Below are positions 34,772 to 43,069 of a stretch of 64,000 nucleotides of DNA, in pieces. Made by a program: the position numbers and the translations under genes. The notes beneath the pieces were generated by a model, which worked only from the letters and a program-made list of their open reading frames with translations, made no database searches and was not told the DNA's origin. Numbering within the stretch: the first letter of the stretch is position 1; each line of letters opens with the position of its first letter. Source of the DNA: CBDFGE01 sp965247055 (GTDB taxonomy: Bacteria > Chloroflexota > Dehalococcoidia > Lucifugimonadales > JAGWBF01); NCBI GenBank assembly GCA_965247055.1, contig CBDFGE010000002.1, positions 1-64,000 on the forward strand, given 5' to 3'.

Positions 34772-35707
34772 TCAGGACAGCGGTGAGGCTAAAATAAGAG
34801 AGTCTACCGCTGGGGTGTCTTGTAAACCTTCATCCGATGGTAAGGCTCGTGGATGTTCCAGTAAACACCTTTGTGGGCTCACTGCATGGAACACCTGACC
34901 CGGTGACCGATAGCCCAGGGCTTGATGGGGCCGCTCTTGGTTGTAGAAGGCCAGATAAGCCCCAATCCCCTTTCTGGCCTCAGTCCCATTTTGGTATGCC
35001 TTCAGGTACACCTCCTCGTACTTGATGCTGCGCCACAGCCGTTCCACGAAGACGTTGTCCATGCACCGGCCCCTGCCGTCCATGCTCACTTGAACGCCTT
35101 GCGCCAGCAGCATGCTGGTGAAGGCCTCGCTGGTGAACTGGCTGCCCTGGTCGGTGTTGAAGATCTGTGGCCGACCCTTGCTCAAGGCCTCTTCCAGAGC
35201 CGCAACACAGAAGTCTACCTCCAGGGTGTTGGACAGCCGCCAGGCCAGCACGTAGCGGCTGTGCCAGTCCATGATGGCCACCAAGTAGAGGAAACCCCGA
35301 GCCATGGGTATGTAGGTGATGTCGGTGGCCCACACCTGGTTGACCCGGTTGATCTCCAGCCCCCTGAGCAAGTACGGATAGACCTTATGCCCTGGGTTTG
35401 GCTTGCTGGTGTTGGGACGCCGGTAGATGGCCTCCAGGCCTATCAGCTGCATCAGCCGGCGGACCCGCTTGCGGTTGACCTGGTGTCCGTGATTGCTGAG
35501 CCAGGCAGTCATCCTTCTGGAGCCGTAGAAAGGTGTCTTCAGGTACTGTTGGTCTATGAGGGCCATCAACTCCAAGTCCTCGGCGCCGGCCTCGGTTGGC
35601 AGGTAGTACAACGAGGAGCGGCTGATACCCAGCAAGGCGCACTGGCGCACCAGAGACAGCTTCGGTTCTTCTCGGTCAATCATGGCCCGGCGTTGGGACC
35701 GGCTCAC
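34772..35707 (-). CDS. IS3-family transposase OrfB (DDE integrase core)
   Basis: A 311-residue transposase with an HTH_21-like N-terminus and an rve integrase core. Catalytic residues are visible in WATDITYIP, FNTDQGSQFTS and VERLWRSIKYEEVY (D-D-E). GTG start overlapping the orfA stop (GTGA), so it is made by coupled reinitiation or by frameshifting from orfA; a TTTTTT run lies just before the orfA end. Confidence 0.95.
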   Translation of the reverse strand: MSRSQRRAMIDREEPKLSLVRQCALLGISRSSLYYLPTEAGAEDLELMALIDQQYLKTPFYGSRRMTAWLSNHGHQVNRKRVRRLMQLIGLEAIYRRPNTSKPNPGHKVYPYLLRGLEINRVNQVWATDITYIPMARGFLYLVAIMDWHSRYVLAWRLSNTLEVDFCVAALEEALSKGRPQIFNTDQGSQFTSEAFTSMLLAQGVQVSMDGRGRCMDNVFVERLWRSIKYEEVYLKAYQNGTEARKGIGAYLAFYNQERPHQALGYRSPGQVFHAVSPQRCLLEHPRALPSDEGLQDTPAVDSLILASPLS

Positions 35708-35988
35708 AACCCGAAGCTCCGTGACAAAAAATCCCGTTCCACCTTGAGTTGCCCAATCTGTTGGTAGAGCTGGGCAGTGAGGACCTCTTGGTCCTTCTCC
35801 TGGCGTCCACCACCATTTTCAAAGAGGTGCGGCGCCCCCTGAGTCAAGGCCTTCTTCCAGGCATGGATCTGGCTCGGGTGGACTTCAAACCGGCTGGCCA
35901 GCTCTGCAATGGTGTGCTCCCCCTGGAGCGCGGCCAAAGCCACTTTGGCCTTGAAGACTGGGCTGTGCTTCTTACGTGTTTGCTTCAT
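35704..35988 (-). CDS. IS3-family transposase OrfA
   Basis: A 94-residue DNA-binding protein: KHSPVFKAKVALAALQGEHT and IAELASRFEVHPSQIHAWK form the HTH that recognises the IS ends, followed by a leucine-rich coiled-coil (LYQQIGQLKVERDFLS). Confidence 0.95.
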   Translation of the reverse strand: MKQTRKKHSPVFKAKVALAALQGEHTIAELASRFEVHPSQIHAWKKALTQGAPHLFENGGGRQEKDQEVLTAQLYQQIGQLKVERDFLSRSFGL

Positions 35989-36067
35989 GTCCTGCTCCTT
36001 GTTTCCGTCCTATTTTAGGAGCGGGACTCTCTCTTAGCCACCTGTCCGAATTTTGGGGTCCACCTCA

Positions 36068-36355
36068 CACCCTTGCCGCCAACCGGCTGTACTCCTTCTC
36101 ATCGTAGAGACTCATGAGCACTACCCGGGTTGCGGGGTGGTGGCGCCGGATCAACTGAGTCGCTTCCAGGCCGTTTATTCCCTCCATCTCAACGTCCATC
36201 AGTACAACGTCGGGCTTGAGCTCCTCCACCATCTCCATAGCATGGCTGGCGTCGTACGTCTCTCCGACCACGGCGAACTGGGAGCACTTGCTGAGGATCT
36301 CCCTCGCCATCTGGCAGAAATATCTCTGATCGTCTACGATGAGGACCTTTTCCAT
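36068..36355 (-). pseudogene. 5' part of IS-interrupted receiver-only response regulator
   Basis: From an ATG at 36355 with GGAGG 7-8 bp upstream. MEKVLIVDDQRYFCQMAREI contains the acidic pair, and DVVLMDVEMEGINGLEA the phospho-acceptor Asp; the Thr/Ser switch (VVLMSLYD) is present. The frame runs into the IS and stops there. The original protein had about 130 residues and no output domain. No sensor kinase is nearby. Confidence 0.88.
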
Positions 36356-36370
36356 CAAGTTTCCTCCCAT

Positions 36371-36789
36371 TACTGCCCTGTACCCCCTTCTCTCGGTGGT
36401 GAGCCGAGTATCTCCCTTCGGCCGTTGCGCAGGTCTCCGGGAAAGCTCACAGCTGTCGACCTGCTACTGTCCCATCTGACCGTGGGGTATACATACACTA
36501 TGAGTATAGTACAGGCCGGCCTGAGGATGGTGTCAGAGTGCTTTCACCCGGAGTCGTGGCACCTATCAGCCATCTGCCCCGAACAGCTAGCACCCGTATG
36601 CAGGGGCCAGCACCTTTCGCGGGCGTGATCTATCCCGCTCCCGTGGCCAGCGCCGCTCCTGATTGGCGCTCCAGGGGCACCAGGCCCTGGGGACCTCAAA
36701 GCGCGGGGTGGCCGGCACGGTGCCGGCATGCAAGGAGCATGCTGTTATAATGAGGCTCCGGATTGTGAACCGTATCTGCAGGTGCGCGC
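36371..36789. other. Intergenic region with promoter for the next gene
   Basis: No gene is seen. A palindrome GCCGGCAC-G-GTGCCGGC is followed by the repeat GCATGC-AAGGA-GCATGC and by an extended -10, TG-T-TATAAT (36743-36751), 38 bp before the inositol-phosphatase ATG. The repeats may be an operator. Confidence 0.45.
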
Positions 36790-37716
36790 ATGGAGCTCCC
36801 CCTTGGCGAGAGTTTGATGCTGGAGTTGGAGACTGAGGCCGCCGAGATGGCCAGGCGGGCGAGTGGCATACTGAGGAGCCACTTCTGGAGCCGTCTGGAT
36901 GTGAAGTACAAGGACGAGGGAAAGCAGGACCCGGTCACACCGGCGGACCTGGAGGTTGAGACCTACCTCCGTGAGGCCATATCCGGCCGGTACCCGGACC
37001 ACGGCATAGTCGGGGAGGAGGGACCTCAGGGCCAGGACGCGCTTGCGCCCGACTTCTTGTGGATCCTGGACCCCCTGGATGGGACCACCAATTTCGTCAA
37101 TGGACTCCCAATATACGCGATATCAATAGGCGTTCTGCACAGGGGCACCCCTGTGGCGGGAGCGCTCTTCTTACCCTGGCCCGGCGAGGAAGAGGGGCTG
37201 GTTCTCCAGGCCCGGAGGGGCGGCGGAGCCCGGCTGAATGGGGAGCCTATATCCATAGCCGATGCCGAGGGCCCCGAGGCCAACCGGCTGTCGTGCCTGC
37301 CCGCATCTTTCGGCGGACTGTTCCGTTTCCGGAAGGGCCTGAGAGGGAAGGTGGGACAGGTCAGGGTAACGGGGAGCATCGCCTACGAGCTGGCGTTGGC
37401 CGCCTGCGGGGTCTTCCAGTATGTGGTAATTGGGGGGCCGAGGATATGGGACATGACCGCCGGGGCTCTGGTGGTCATGGAGGCGGGAGGCGTGGTGGTT
37501 TCCAGGAATAGGAAGGGTAGCGGGTGGGAGCCGCTAACGTGTTTCGGCCCTTCGTGGGACAGTGGCCCGCCCGGCATCAAAGAGGTACGAAGCTGGATGG
37601 TCCCCCTGGTGGCCGGGAGCCCCCAGGCAGTCTCGATGGTTGTGGCAAACCTCAGACCCAGGAACCGCTTGGGACCCCGGGTTGTGAGGGTCCTTAGGAA
37701 AGTCACCGGAGTCTAG
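36790..37716 (+). CDS. Inositol-monophosphatase family phosphatase
   Basis: A 308-residue Mg-dependent phosphatase. GEEG (about 76), LDPLDGTTNFVNGLP (about 95-109) and WDMTAGALVVMEAGG (about 219-233) are the three metal and substrate motifs of the IMPase/FBPase/CysQ family. The C-terminal 50 residues after the core are Gly/Pro-rich and less typical. It could act on inositol phosphate, fructose-1,6-bisphosphate or PAP; sequence alone does not decide. Confidence 0.88.
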   Translation: MELPLGESLMLELETEAAEMARRASGILRSHFWSRLDVKYKDEGKQDPVTPADLEVETYLREAISGRYPDHGIVGEEGPQGQDALAPDFLWILDPLDGTTNFVNGLPIYAISIGVLHRGTPVAGALFLPWPGEEEGLVLQARRGGGARLNGEPISIADAEGPEANRLSCLPASFGGLFRFRKGLRGKVGQVRVTGSIAYELALAACGVFQYVVIGGPRIWDMTAGALVVMEAGGVVVSRNRKGSGWEPLTCFGPSWDSGPPGIKEVRSWMVPLVAGSPQAVSMVVANLRPRNRLGPRVVRVLRKVTGV

Positions 37717-37780
37717 CGCCGGGAGTGACCGGCACCCGCGGTGGCTGTCAGTCGCCTGGGGGGTATTTTACGGTGTATTA

Positions 37781-37903
37781 GAGGTAATTCCACTGCGCCG
37801 GGCACGCGAGAGGAGGGCGGCTCGGGTGGCGCTACACCTCGCCTCCGACGAGGAGTCCTGCATAATCGAAGCGGAGTTGCCAGTGGACGGCGGCCTGGAC
37901 GCC
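37781..37903 (+). pseudogene. C-terminal remnant of a short-chain dehydrogenase
   Basis: The plus-strand frame EVIPLRRARE followed by RVALHLASDEESCIIEAELP and VDGGLDA matches the PLRRxGEPEEIA / LASDEASYITGAELPVDGG end of SDR enzymes. Nothing upstream continues the fold, so only about 40 residues are left. Confidence 0.6.
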
Positions 37904-37921
37904 CTACAGACGCTCATCACC

Positions 37922-38380
37922 CTAAGGCGTCCACCCGACGTACCTCCACAGCAACAACCCGCCAAGCACCGCCATCACGCCTACCGCGGCGAAGGAGGCT
38001 AGCAAGGGCCGGGAGGACAAGCTCTTGGATGCCAGTTGGATGCCAACCAGCATTCCCAACGCTGCCCCGACGAAACCACCCAATAGGGCGGCGGAGATAC
38101 ACTGATGGTGGTCAACGCCGGAGTTGGGGGAGACGGAGCCCAGGAGATGGAAGGGCCCGCCGCCGGTGGCCACAACGACCGCGATCACCCCGGTCTCCAC
38201 GACCATCAAATTCTGCCTGGCAGAAAGCACGACGCCGACGCCAGCGATCAGGCCCCCAACCGCAAGGCCGACCACGCCCCCGAAGACCCCGATGAACATG
38301 GCAGTGCCGAGCAGGCTGGCAGTGCTGTCAACGGAAAAGATAATGTCGCAGCTCTTCTCGCCCGCAACGACGCCACCCAA
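37922..38380 (-). CDS. Small glycine-rich membrane protein
   Basis: About 152 residues with four hydrophobic segments: AMFIGVFGGVVGLAVGGLIA, a second in VVETGVIAVVVATGG, ALLGGFVGAALGMLVGI and LLASFAAVGVMAVLGGLLLW. No family is recognised. The first 27 residues look less natural and a start at the internal ATG (38299) is possible. It overlaps the end of the SDR remnant's open frame, in a region of decayed genes. Confidence 0.5.
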   Translation of the reverse strand: MGGVVAGEKSCDIIFSVDSTASLLGTAMFIGVFGGVVGLAVGGLIAGVGVVLSARQNLMVVETGVIAVVVATGGGPFHLLGSVSPNSGVDHHQCISAALLGGFVGAALGMLVGIQLASKSLSSRPLLASFAAVGVMAVLGGLLLWRYVGWTP

Positions 38381-38705
38381 CGCACTAAAAGGGGATTAGC
38401 GGTCCGAGGTCGTCAGATTCGAGCAGGGTCTCGCCGCTGCAGAAGCATGGCAGAACACGGGCAACGTGTTCACGCAGTCTGACGGGACGCCTGTGGAGCC
38501 CGAAAGTAAGCCTGTTGGTATGCCATGCTGAAATTGGACCGGAGTCTGACCATCATGATCGCCGCCATCACTACTATGATAGAAGACAATGCGTTCTGCT
38601 AGACTACGCCGAGCCGGTTGAGGCACAGGTAGTAGGGGGGAACGGCCCTCTGGCCTATCCCTCCAGGGCCTCTCTCAGCGGTCCTTCCAGCAGCTCCTGT
38701 CGCCC
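38381..38705. other. No supportable gene
   Basis: I see no credible coding frame, RNA gene or strong hairpin here. Given the gene remnants on both sides it is probably decayed coding sequence. Confidence 0.5.
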
Positions 38706-38966
38706 TTAGGACCCGCTGTCGAGATACAACTCCGGCATGGGTCCGGGGGGTGGCTGGGTCACGTCGAAGCCATGGAGCTCGAGTATCTTCCCGGCGAACC
38801 AAACGTCGAACTCGTGCTTCGATGCTCCAAGCTCGTGAAGGGCCACGACGACTGGCCCAGACGGAGTCCCAGCAAGCCATGCTGCATGGCGAGTTAGGCC
38901 ATACCGCCGATTGAAATCGGTAAGTGCTTGGTGCCTGGGGCCCTTCAGCTCATTGCAGGGGAAGCA
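38706..38966 (-). pseudogene. Remnant of a small alpha-beta-barrel-like protein
   Basis: A minus-strand frame without start codon: NELKGPRHQALTDFNRRYGL, TRHAAWLAGTPSGPVVVALH and GFDVTQPPPGPMPELYLD. It looks like the last 85 residues of a small conserved protein of about 100-110 residues (monooxygenase-like ferredoxin-fold type, recalled from family resemblance). A TAG stop precedes the Cys at 38966 and no N-terminal part is seen in other frames. Confidence 0.5.
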
Positions 38967-39084
38967 CTACTAAGCACGGAAGCCCTACCGTATGGTCAAG
39001 CTGTCCTAAATACTGCCGCCCCGATGGCCCCGCAGACTAGGCCGGCCAGCGGAATAGCGAGAGGACGCGGTAATCTCCTCATCC

Positions 39085-40209
39085 TTATTTTTTCAGGATC
39101 GTTACGGACACGTTGGGGCCGGCCCCGAAATTCTGGTTCAGCCCCACCCTGGGGTTCGCTACCTGTCTGGGTCCAGCCTCACCCCTGAGCTGCCACACGA
39201 TCTCCGCTATGCCGGCGAGTCCGGTGGCGCCCGTCGCGTTGCCCCGGGACAGGTAGCCACCATCGGTGTTAACCGCTACGTCGCCCCCTATCTCAGTCCT
39301 GCCCTCGTCTACCAGGATACCTCCCTCTCCGTCCGGGCATAGACCGAGCTCCTCGCAGGAGGTTATCTCCGCCGAGGCCATGGCGTCCTGACACTCCACG
39401 ATATCCAGGTCTTCGGGCCCGATACCGGCGAACTCGTATGCCTTCTGGGCAGCACCCCGGACCATCCCCGGTGGCTCCTGGAGCGTGTAGCGGTCGTAGT
39501 TGGCCGAGGTGAGGACGCTGGCAGCCACGGTGATGGGAGGCTTGCTGGAGTATTTGTGAGCCACGTCCCTTGCGGAGACCACTATCGCCGCGGCGCCGTC
39601 GACTACCGGAGCCATCATGTATATGGTGAGGGGGTCGCAGATCATTCGGGAGTTGAGCACGTCCTCGATGGTCATCTGCCCGTACTGCTGGTAATGGGCA
39701 TTGGGACAGAGGGAGGCGTTCTTGTGGCTCTTGACCGACACCTTGGCAAACTGCTCCACGGTGGTGCCGTACCTCTCCATGTGGACCCGTGCCTCCTGGG
39801 CGTAAAAGCCGGGACCGTGGGCCATCCCCATGAGCCTCATCCATAGGGGAAAGTTGGTCAGGGGGATCATTCCCCTCTCCTGCTTCTCCACGGCAACGGC
39901 CAGGGCCAGATCGCAGAATCCCGCCGACACGGCCTGGTAGGCGTTGCTCAGCGCGGTCGGGCCGCTGGAGCAGGCCGCCTCGGCGTTCACCACGGGTATG
40001 CCCGAGAATCCCATCTCCGCCAGGATGTTGTTCCCCACTCCCACCCCCGCGAACATCGACCCGGCGTAGAGGGCCTGTATGTCCTTCCACTCCACCCCGG
40101 CGTCCTCGAGAGCATTCACCGTGGCGACCCTACCCATCTCCCAGTAGGTCTTCTCCGGAAACCTACCGAATTTATGCATTCCCACGCCCAGAATGACGAT
40201 CTCCCTCAC
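39085..40209 (-). CDS. Thiolase-family protein (SCPx-like)
   Basis: A 374-residue thiolase-fold protein. NAEAACSSGPTAL (about 75-87) holds the nucleophilic Cys; the C-terminal half has VECQDAMASAEI and NTDGGYLSRGNATGATGLAG, whose His/Gly pattern is that of sterol-carrier-protein-X type thiolases rather than classical FadA. It is paired with a DUF35 protein just upstream, which usually forms a tight complex with this thiolase type. Role: acyl-CoA chain cleavage or condensation. Confidence 0.9.
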   Translation of the reverse strand: MREIVILGVGMHKFGRFPEKTYWEMGRVATVNALEDAGVEWKDIQALYAGSMFAGVGVGNNILAEMGFSGIPVVNAEAACSSGPTALSNAYQAVSAGFCDLALAVAVEKQERGMIPLTNFPLWMRLMGMAHGPGFYAQEARVHMERYGTTVEQFAKVSVKSHKNASLCPNAHYQQYGQMTIEDVLNSRMICDPLTIYMMAPVVDGAAAIVVSARDVAHKYSSKPPITVAASVLTSANYDRYTLQEPPGMVRGAAQKAYEFAGIGPEDLDIVECQDAMASAEITSCEELGLCPDGEGGILVDEGRTEIGGDVAVNTDGGYLSRGNATGATGLAGIAEIVWQLRGEAGPRQVANPRVGLNQNFGAGPNVSVTILKK

Positions 40210-40266
40210 GCGCTCCCTCCTCTATCGGTATATGAGCAGGATCTCCTTGAAAGCTGTCCGCTCCCT

Positions 40267-40704
40267 TTAGACCGGCCTGAATTTGTAAGTCAGAACGTCG
40301 TTGCCCTGGTCGTCTTCCTTGAGCTTCTCGATTACCAGCTCCACTTCGATCCCGATCTTTACGGCCTCCGGGTCCACACCGGTGAAGACGGCAGGGACCA
40401 GCACCCCCTCCCTCAGCTCCACATGCCCCAGGGCATAAGGGATGGGGCCCTCATACTGTGGCGGTGGATGTCTCACCACGGTGTTGGAGTACACCCTACC
40501 CTTTCCGCCCAGGAGTATATTTTCGGTGTTCCCACTGAAACACTTCCCACACATAACCCGTCTGGGGAAAAACCCCTCGCCGCAAGCGTTGCACCTGGTG
40601 CCCAGCAGGTGAGCCTCCTCGTCCTCCGAGGACGGTATGGTAAACAGGTCCGGGGCTATCGGTACCCGCGCCTTGACGGGCGATGTGCCCTTGTCCTCGG
40701 CCAT
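40267..40704 (-). CDS. DUF35 zinc-ribbon/OB-fold protein
   Basis: A 145-residue protein: zinc ribbon CNACGEGFFPRRVMCGKC (about 38-55), then an OB-fold (GRVYSNTVVRHPPP ... GIEVELVIEKL). Such proteins bind thiolase or HMG-CoA synthase partners and help channel CoA substrates. It is the first gene of a two-gene operon with the thiolase 57 bp downstream. Confidence 0.92.
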   Translation of the reverse strand: MAEDKGTSPVKARVPIAPDLFTIPSSEDEEAHLLGTRCNACGEGFFPRRVMCGKCFSGNTENILLGGKGRVYSNTVVRHPPPQYEGPIPYALGHVELREGVLVPAVFTGVDPEAVKIGIEVELVIEKLKEDDQGNDVLTYKFRPV

Positions 40705-40741
40705 AAGTCCCTCGCTCCCTAAGTCTATCAGTAGGGGCTAA

Positions 40742-40771
40742 ATTATAGGTAGACCCGCGGCGCAGCGTCAA
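40742..40771 (-). promoter_or_regulatory. Promoter of DUF35-thiolase operon
   Basis: Minus strand TTGACG (40766-40771), 18-bp spacer, TATAAT (40742-40747), 38 bp before the ATG. Confidence 0.75.
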
Positions 40772-40848
40772 GCTGCCGTATCCCGCAGAGACATCGGTGT
40801 CCGGTGTCTGGTCCAGGGCACACCATCCTTTACATAACGCCGGGGGGA

Positions 40849-40877
40849 TTGACTTCCCGGGGTGTCTAGTGTATTCC
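40849..40877 (+). promoter_or_regulatory. Promoter of enoyl-CoA hydratase gene
   Basis: TTGACT (40849-40854), 17-bp spacer, TATTCC (40872-40877), 33 bp before the ATG at 40911. Confidence 0.6.
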
Positions 40878-40910
40878 TACGGTCACGGCAAACATGGTGA
40901 GGAGGTCGTT

Positions 40911-41708
40911 ATGGCAGACTACAGCCGCTACGCCAATCTTACGGTGGAGACGGCCGAACGGGTGGCCACGGTCACCTTTAACCGGCCCGAAAGGCTCAAC
41001 GCATTTAACCGGGAACTTCACGAGGAGCTGGAGAATGTTCTGGTGGACCTGAACGGCGACGAGGAAGTGAACGCCGTGGTACTTACGGGGGCCGGCAAGG
41101 CCTTTTCGGCGGGAGGCGACCTGAAGGCGATGCAGGCCAGCCAGGGCGAGCCCATCGTCAGGCGGGCACCCACGGGAAGGGGGCGCCGGCTCATCATGAA
41201 TCTACTGGAGCTTCAGCAGCCCATCATCGCCGCGGTCAACGGGGATGCCGTGGGCGTCGCCGCCACGGTAGCCCTATTCTGTGACGTGGTCATAGCTTCG
41301 GAGACTGCCCGCATCGGGGACCCCCACGTACGGGTAGGCCTGGTGGCCGGGGACGGCGGCGCCATTATCTGGCCCGCCCTGGTGGGGGCGGCAAGAGCCA
41401 AGGAGTACCTCATGACGGGAGACCTGCTCTCGGCGAAGGAGGCCGAGCGCATCGGGTTGATAAACAGAGTAGTCCCTCCGGAGGAGCTGATGTCCACCGC
41501 CATGGGCCTGGCCAGAAGGCTCGCCCAGGGACCCACCTGGGCCATCCGCTGGACCAAGTTCTCCATAAACAAGCAGCTGCGGGCTCAGATGAACCTGGCG
41601 CTGGATACTTCGCTGGCCCTCGAGAGCCTGACGTACCTTACCGAGGACCACAAGGAGGCGGTGGCGGCATTCCTGGAGAAGCGTCAGCCAGTCTTCAAGG
41701 GGCAGTAG
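40911..41708 (+). CDS. Enoyl-CoA hydratase/isomerase family protein
   Basis: About 265 residues; GAGGAGG lies 6 bp before the ATG. Crotonase fold: TGAGKAFSAGGDLKAM (about 61-76) forms the first oxyanion-hole strand and AAVNGDAVGVAATVALFCDV (about 105-124) the second; the usual AVxGxAxGGG is AVNGDAVGVA here. One catalytic Glu of hydratases is replaced (DPHVRVGLVAGDGG), so isomerase or hydrolase activity is as likely as hydration. Acts on CoA thioesters with the flanking CoA transferase and thiolase genes. Confidence 0.88.
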   Translation: MADYSRYANLTVETAERVATVTFNRPERLNAFNRELHEELENVLVDLNGDEEVNAVVLTGAGKAFSAGGDLKAMQASQGEPIVRRAPTGRGRRLIMNLLELQQPIIAAVNGDAVGVAATVALFCDVVIASETARIGDPHVRVGLVAGDGGAIIWPALVGAARAKEYLMTGDLLSAKEAERIGLINRVVPPEELMSTAMGLARRLAQGPTWAIRWTKFSINKQLRAQMNLALDTSLALESLTYLTEDHKEAVAAFLEKRQPVFKGQ

Positions 41709-41709
41709 C

Positions 41710-42897
41710 CTATCCCACCGCTCGCGTGCTCCTTAGCTGTTCGATCTGTTCGCTGGAGTAGCCTAGCAGACCCGTGAGGATGTCTTCGGTGTGCTCCCCC
41801 GGCATGGGCGTAGTGCCGATCACCACGGGAGTGCGGCTAAAGTGCCAGAAGTCCCCGGAAACGTCGATGGTACCGGCGATGGGATCGGGTACCTCCACCA
41901 GGGCACGCCGGGCCCACGGGTGGGGATCGGCCGCCGCCTGGGGTATGTCGTTTACCGGGGCCACTGTGATATCGTGGAGTGTGAAGTGGTCTATGGCCTC
42001 CTTCACCGTCATGCCGGCCACCAGCCGTCGTACGGCATCGTCAATCGCTTCAGCGTTCTGAGACCGTGCATGTCTCACGGTAAAGCGCTCGTCCTCCAGC
42101 CACTCGGGCTTGGCGAGGGCCCGGCACACCCGAGGCCACTGGTGCTGGTCGCCCGCGGAGAGAAGCATCCAGCCGTCCTTACACTGGTATGTCCCGTAGG
42201 GAGGGGCGCTGGTGCCCTCTCCTCGTTTTGGCAGCACGCCAGCACCTCGATAGCCGGATATGGGTATCTCCGTATAGCTGTAGCCCGCATCCGCCAGGCA
42301 CACGTCAATCGTCTGCCCTTCCCCGGACCGCTCCCTCTCGCGCAGGGCGGCCAGGGTCCCAATGGCGGCGTGAAGGGCGGTGGTCCGGTCCACGACGGCC
42401 CCACCTGCCCGTATGGGGGGCATGCCCTCTTCTCCCGTAATCATCATGAGGCCGGAAACCGCCTGGCCTATGGGGTCATAGCCTATCTTTTCCCGGTAGG
42501 GGCCGGACTGGCCGTAGGCGGACACGTTGACCATGATGACCTTCGGGTTAAGGGAATGCAGGACGTCATATCCAAAGCCCATCGTTTCGATGGTGCCCGG
42601 CCGGAAGTTCTGGACGAAGACATCGGAGGCCTTCACTAGGTCCCTCAGGACCTCCCTGGCCTCTTCCTGCCTCAGGTCCATACAGATGCTTCTCTTGCCG
42701 CTGTTGTGCTGAACGAAGTAAGCGCTCTGCCCTCGGACGATGGGAGCGTGGGTCCGGGTCTCCTCGCCACCCAGCCGCTCTACTTTGATGACGTCGGCAC
42801 CCAGCCGGGCCAGTACCTGGGCGCAACGAGGCCCTGCCTGATGCCGGCCCAGGTCCAGCACCCGGATCCCGTCCAGCGGGGGCTTCGTAGCCTCCAT
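41710..42897 (-). CDS. Class III CoA transferase (CaiB/BaiF family)
   Basis: About 395 residues from the ATG at 42897. GIRVLDLGRHQAGPRCAQVL and ARLGADVIKVE are the N-terminal Rossmann part; the catalytic Asp is expected in EKIGYDPIGQAVSG (about 146-159). It moves CoA between carboxylic acids (formyl-CoA, carnitine or succinyl-CoA transferases are relatives). It converges with the hydratase gene, 1 bp apart. Confidence 0.92.
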   Translation of the reverse strand: MEATKPPLDGIRVLDLGRHQAGPRCAQVLARLGADVIKVERLGGEETRTHAPIVRGQSAYFVQHNSGKRSICMDLRQEEAREVLRDLVKASDVFVQNFRPGTIETMGFGYDVLHSLNPKVIMVNVSAYGQSGPYREKIGYDPIGQAVSGLMMITGEEGMPPIRAGGAVVDRTTALHAAIGTLAALRERERSGEGQTIDVCLADAGYSYTEIPISGYRGAGVLPKRGEGTSAPPYGTYQCKDGWMLLSAGDQHQWPRVCRALAKPEWLEDERFTVRHARSQNAEAIDDAVRRLVAGMTVKEAIDHFTLHDITVAPVNDIPQAAADPHPWARRALVEVPDPIAGTIDVSGDFWHFSRTPVVIGTTPMPGEHTEDILTGLLGYSSEQIEQLRSTRAVG

Positions 42898-42937
42898 AGC
42901 TATACCTCGCATCTTAGACGTGCCTAAGGTCTACGTA

Positions 42938-42966
42938 ATTGTACGCTGGCCTCGGAGAAAGGGCAA
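42938..42966 (-). promoter_or_regulatory. Promoter of CoA transferase gene
   Basis: Minus strand TTGCCC (42961-42966), 17-bp spacer, TACAAT (42938-42943), 41 bp before the ATG at 42897. Confidence 0.55.
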
Positions 42967-43069
42967 CGCGCTCCCATACATCCGGCGAGCTTCCAACGAT
43001 GTCGAAGGTACCCGCCCGCCGGTCCGGGCCAGGGCGCCGGAGGCTGGAAGAATATATAATATAGTCGAT

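Larger units (their letters stand above)
34755..36067 (-). mobile_element. IS3-family insertion sequence, intact
   Basis: 1313 bp with imperfect inverted ends (outer bases TGAGGTGGACCCC on the minus strand at 36067 and TCAAGTGGACCCC on the plus strand at 34755) and a 3-bp target duplication CAC at 34752-34754 and 36068-36070, the usual size for IS3. It carries orfA and orfB in the standard order and both are complete, so it may still be active. Confidence 0.9.

Noticed and set aside
34753..36067. CTCA as a 4-bp target duplication of the IS
   Set aside because: A 3-bp CAC duplication gives more nearly symmetric ends and restores the response-regulator frame exactly; CTCA does not.
37741..38295. 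184-residue plus-strand frame
   Set aside because: Arg/Pro-rich low-complexity translation; the credible coding signals here are the SDR remnant in another frame and the minus-strand membrane protein.
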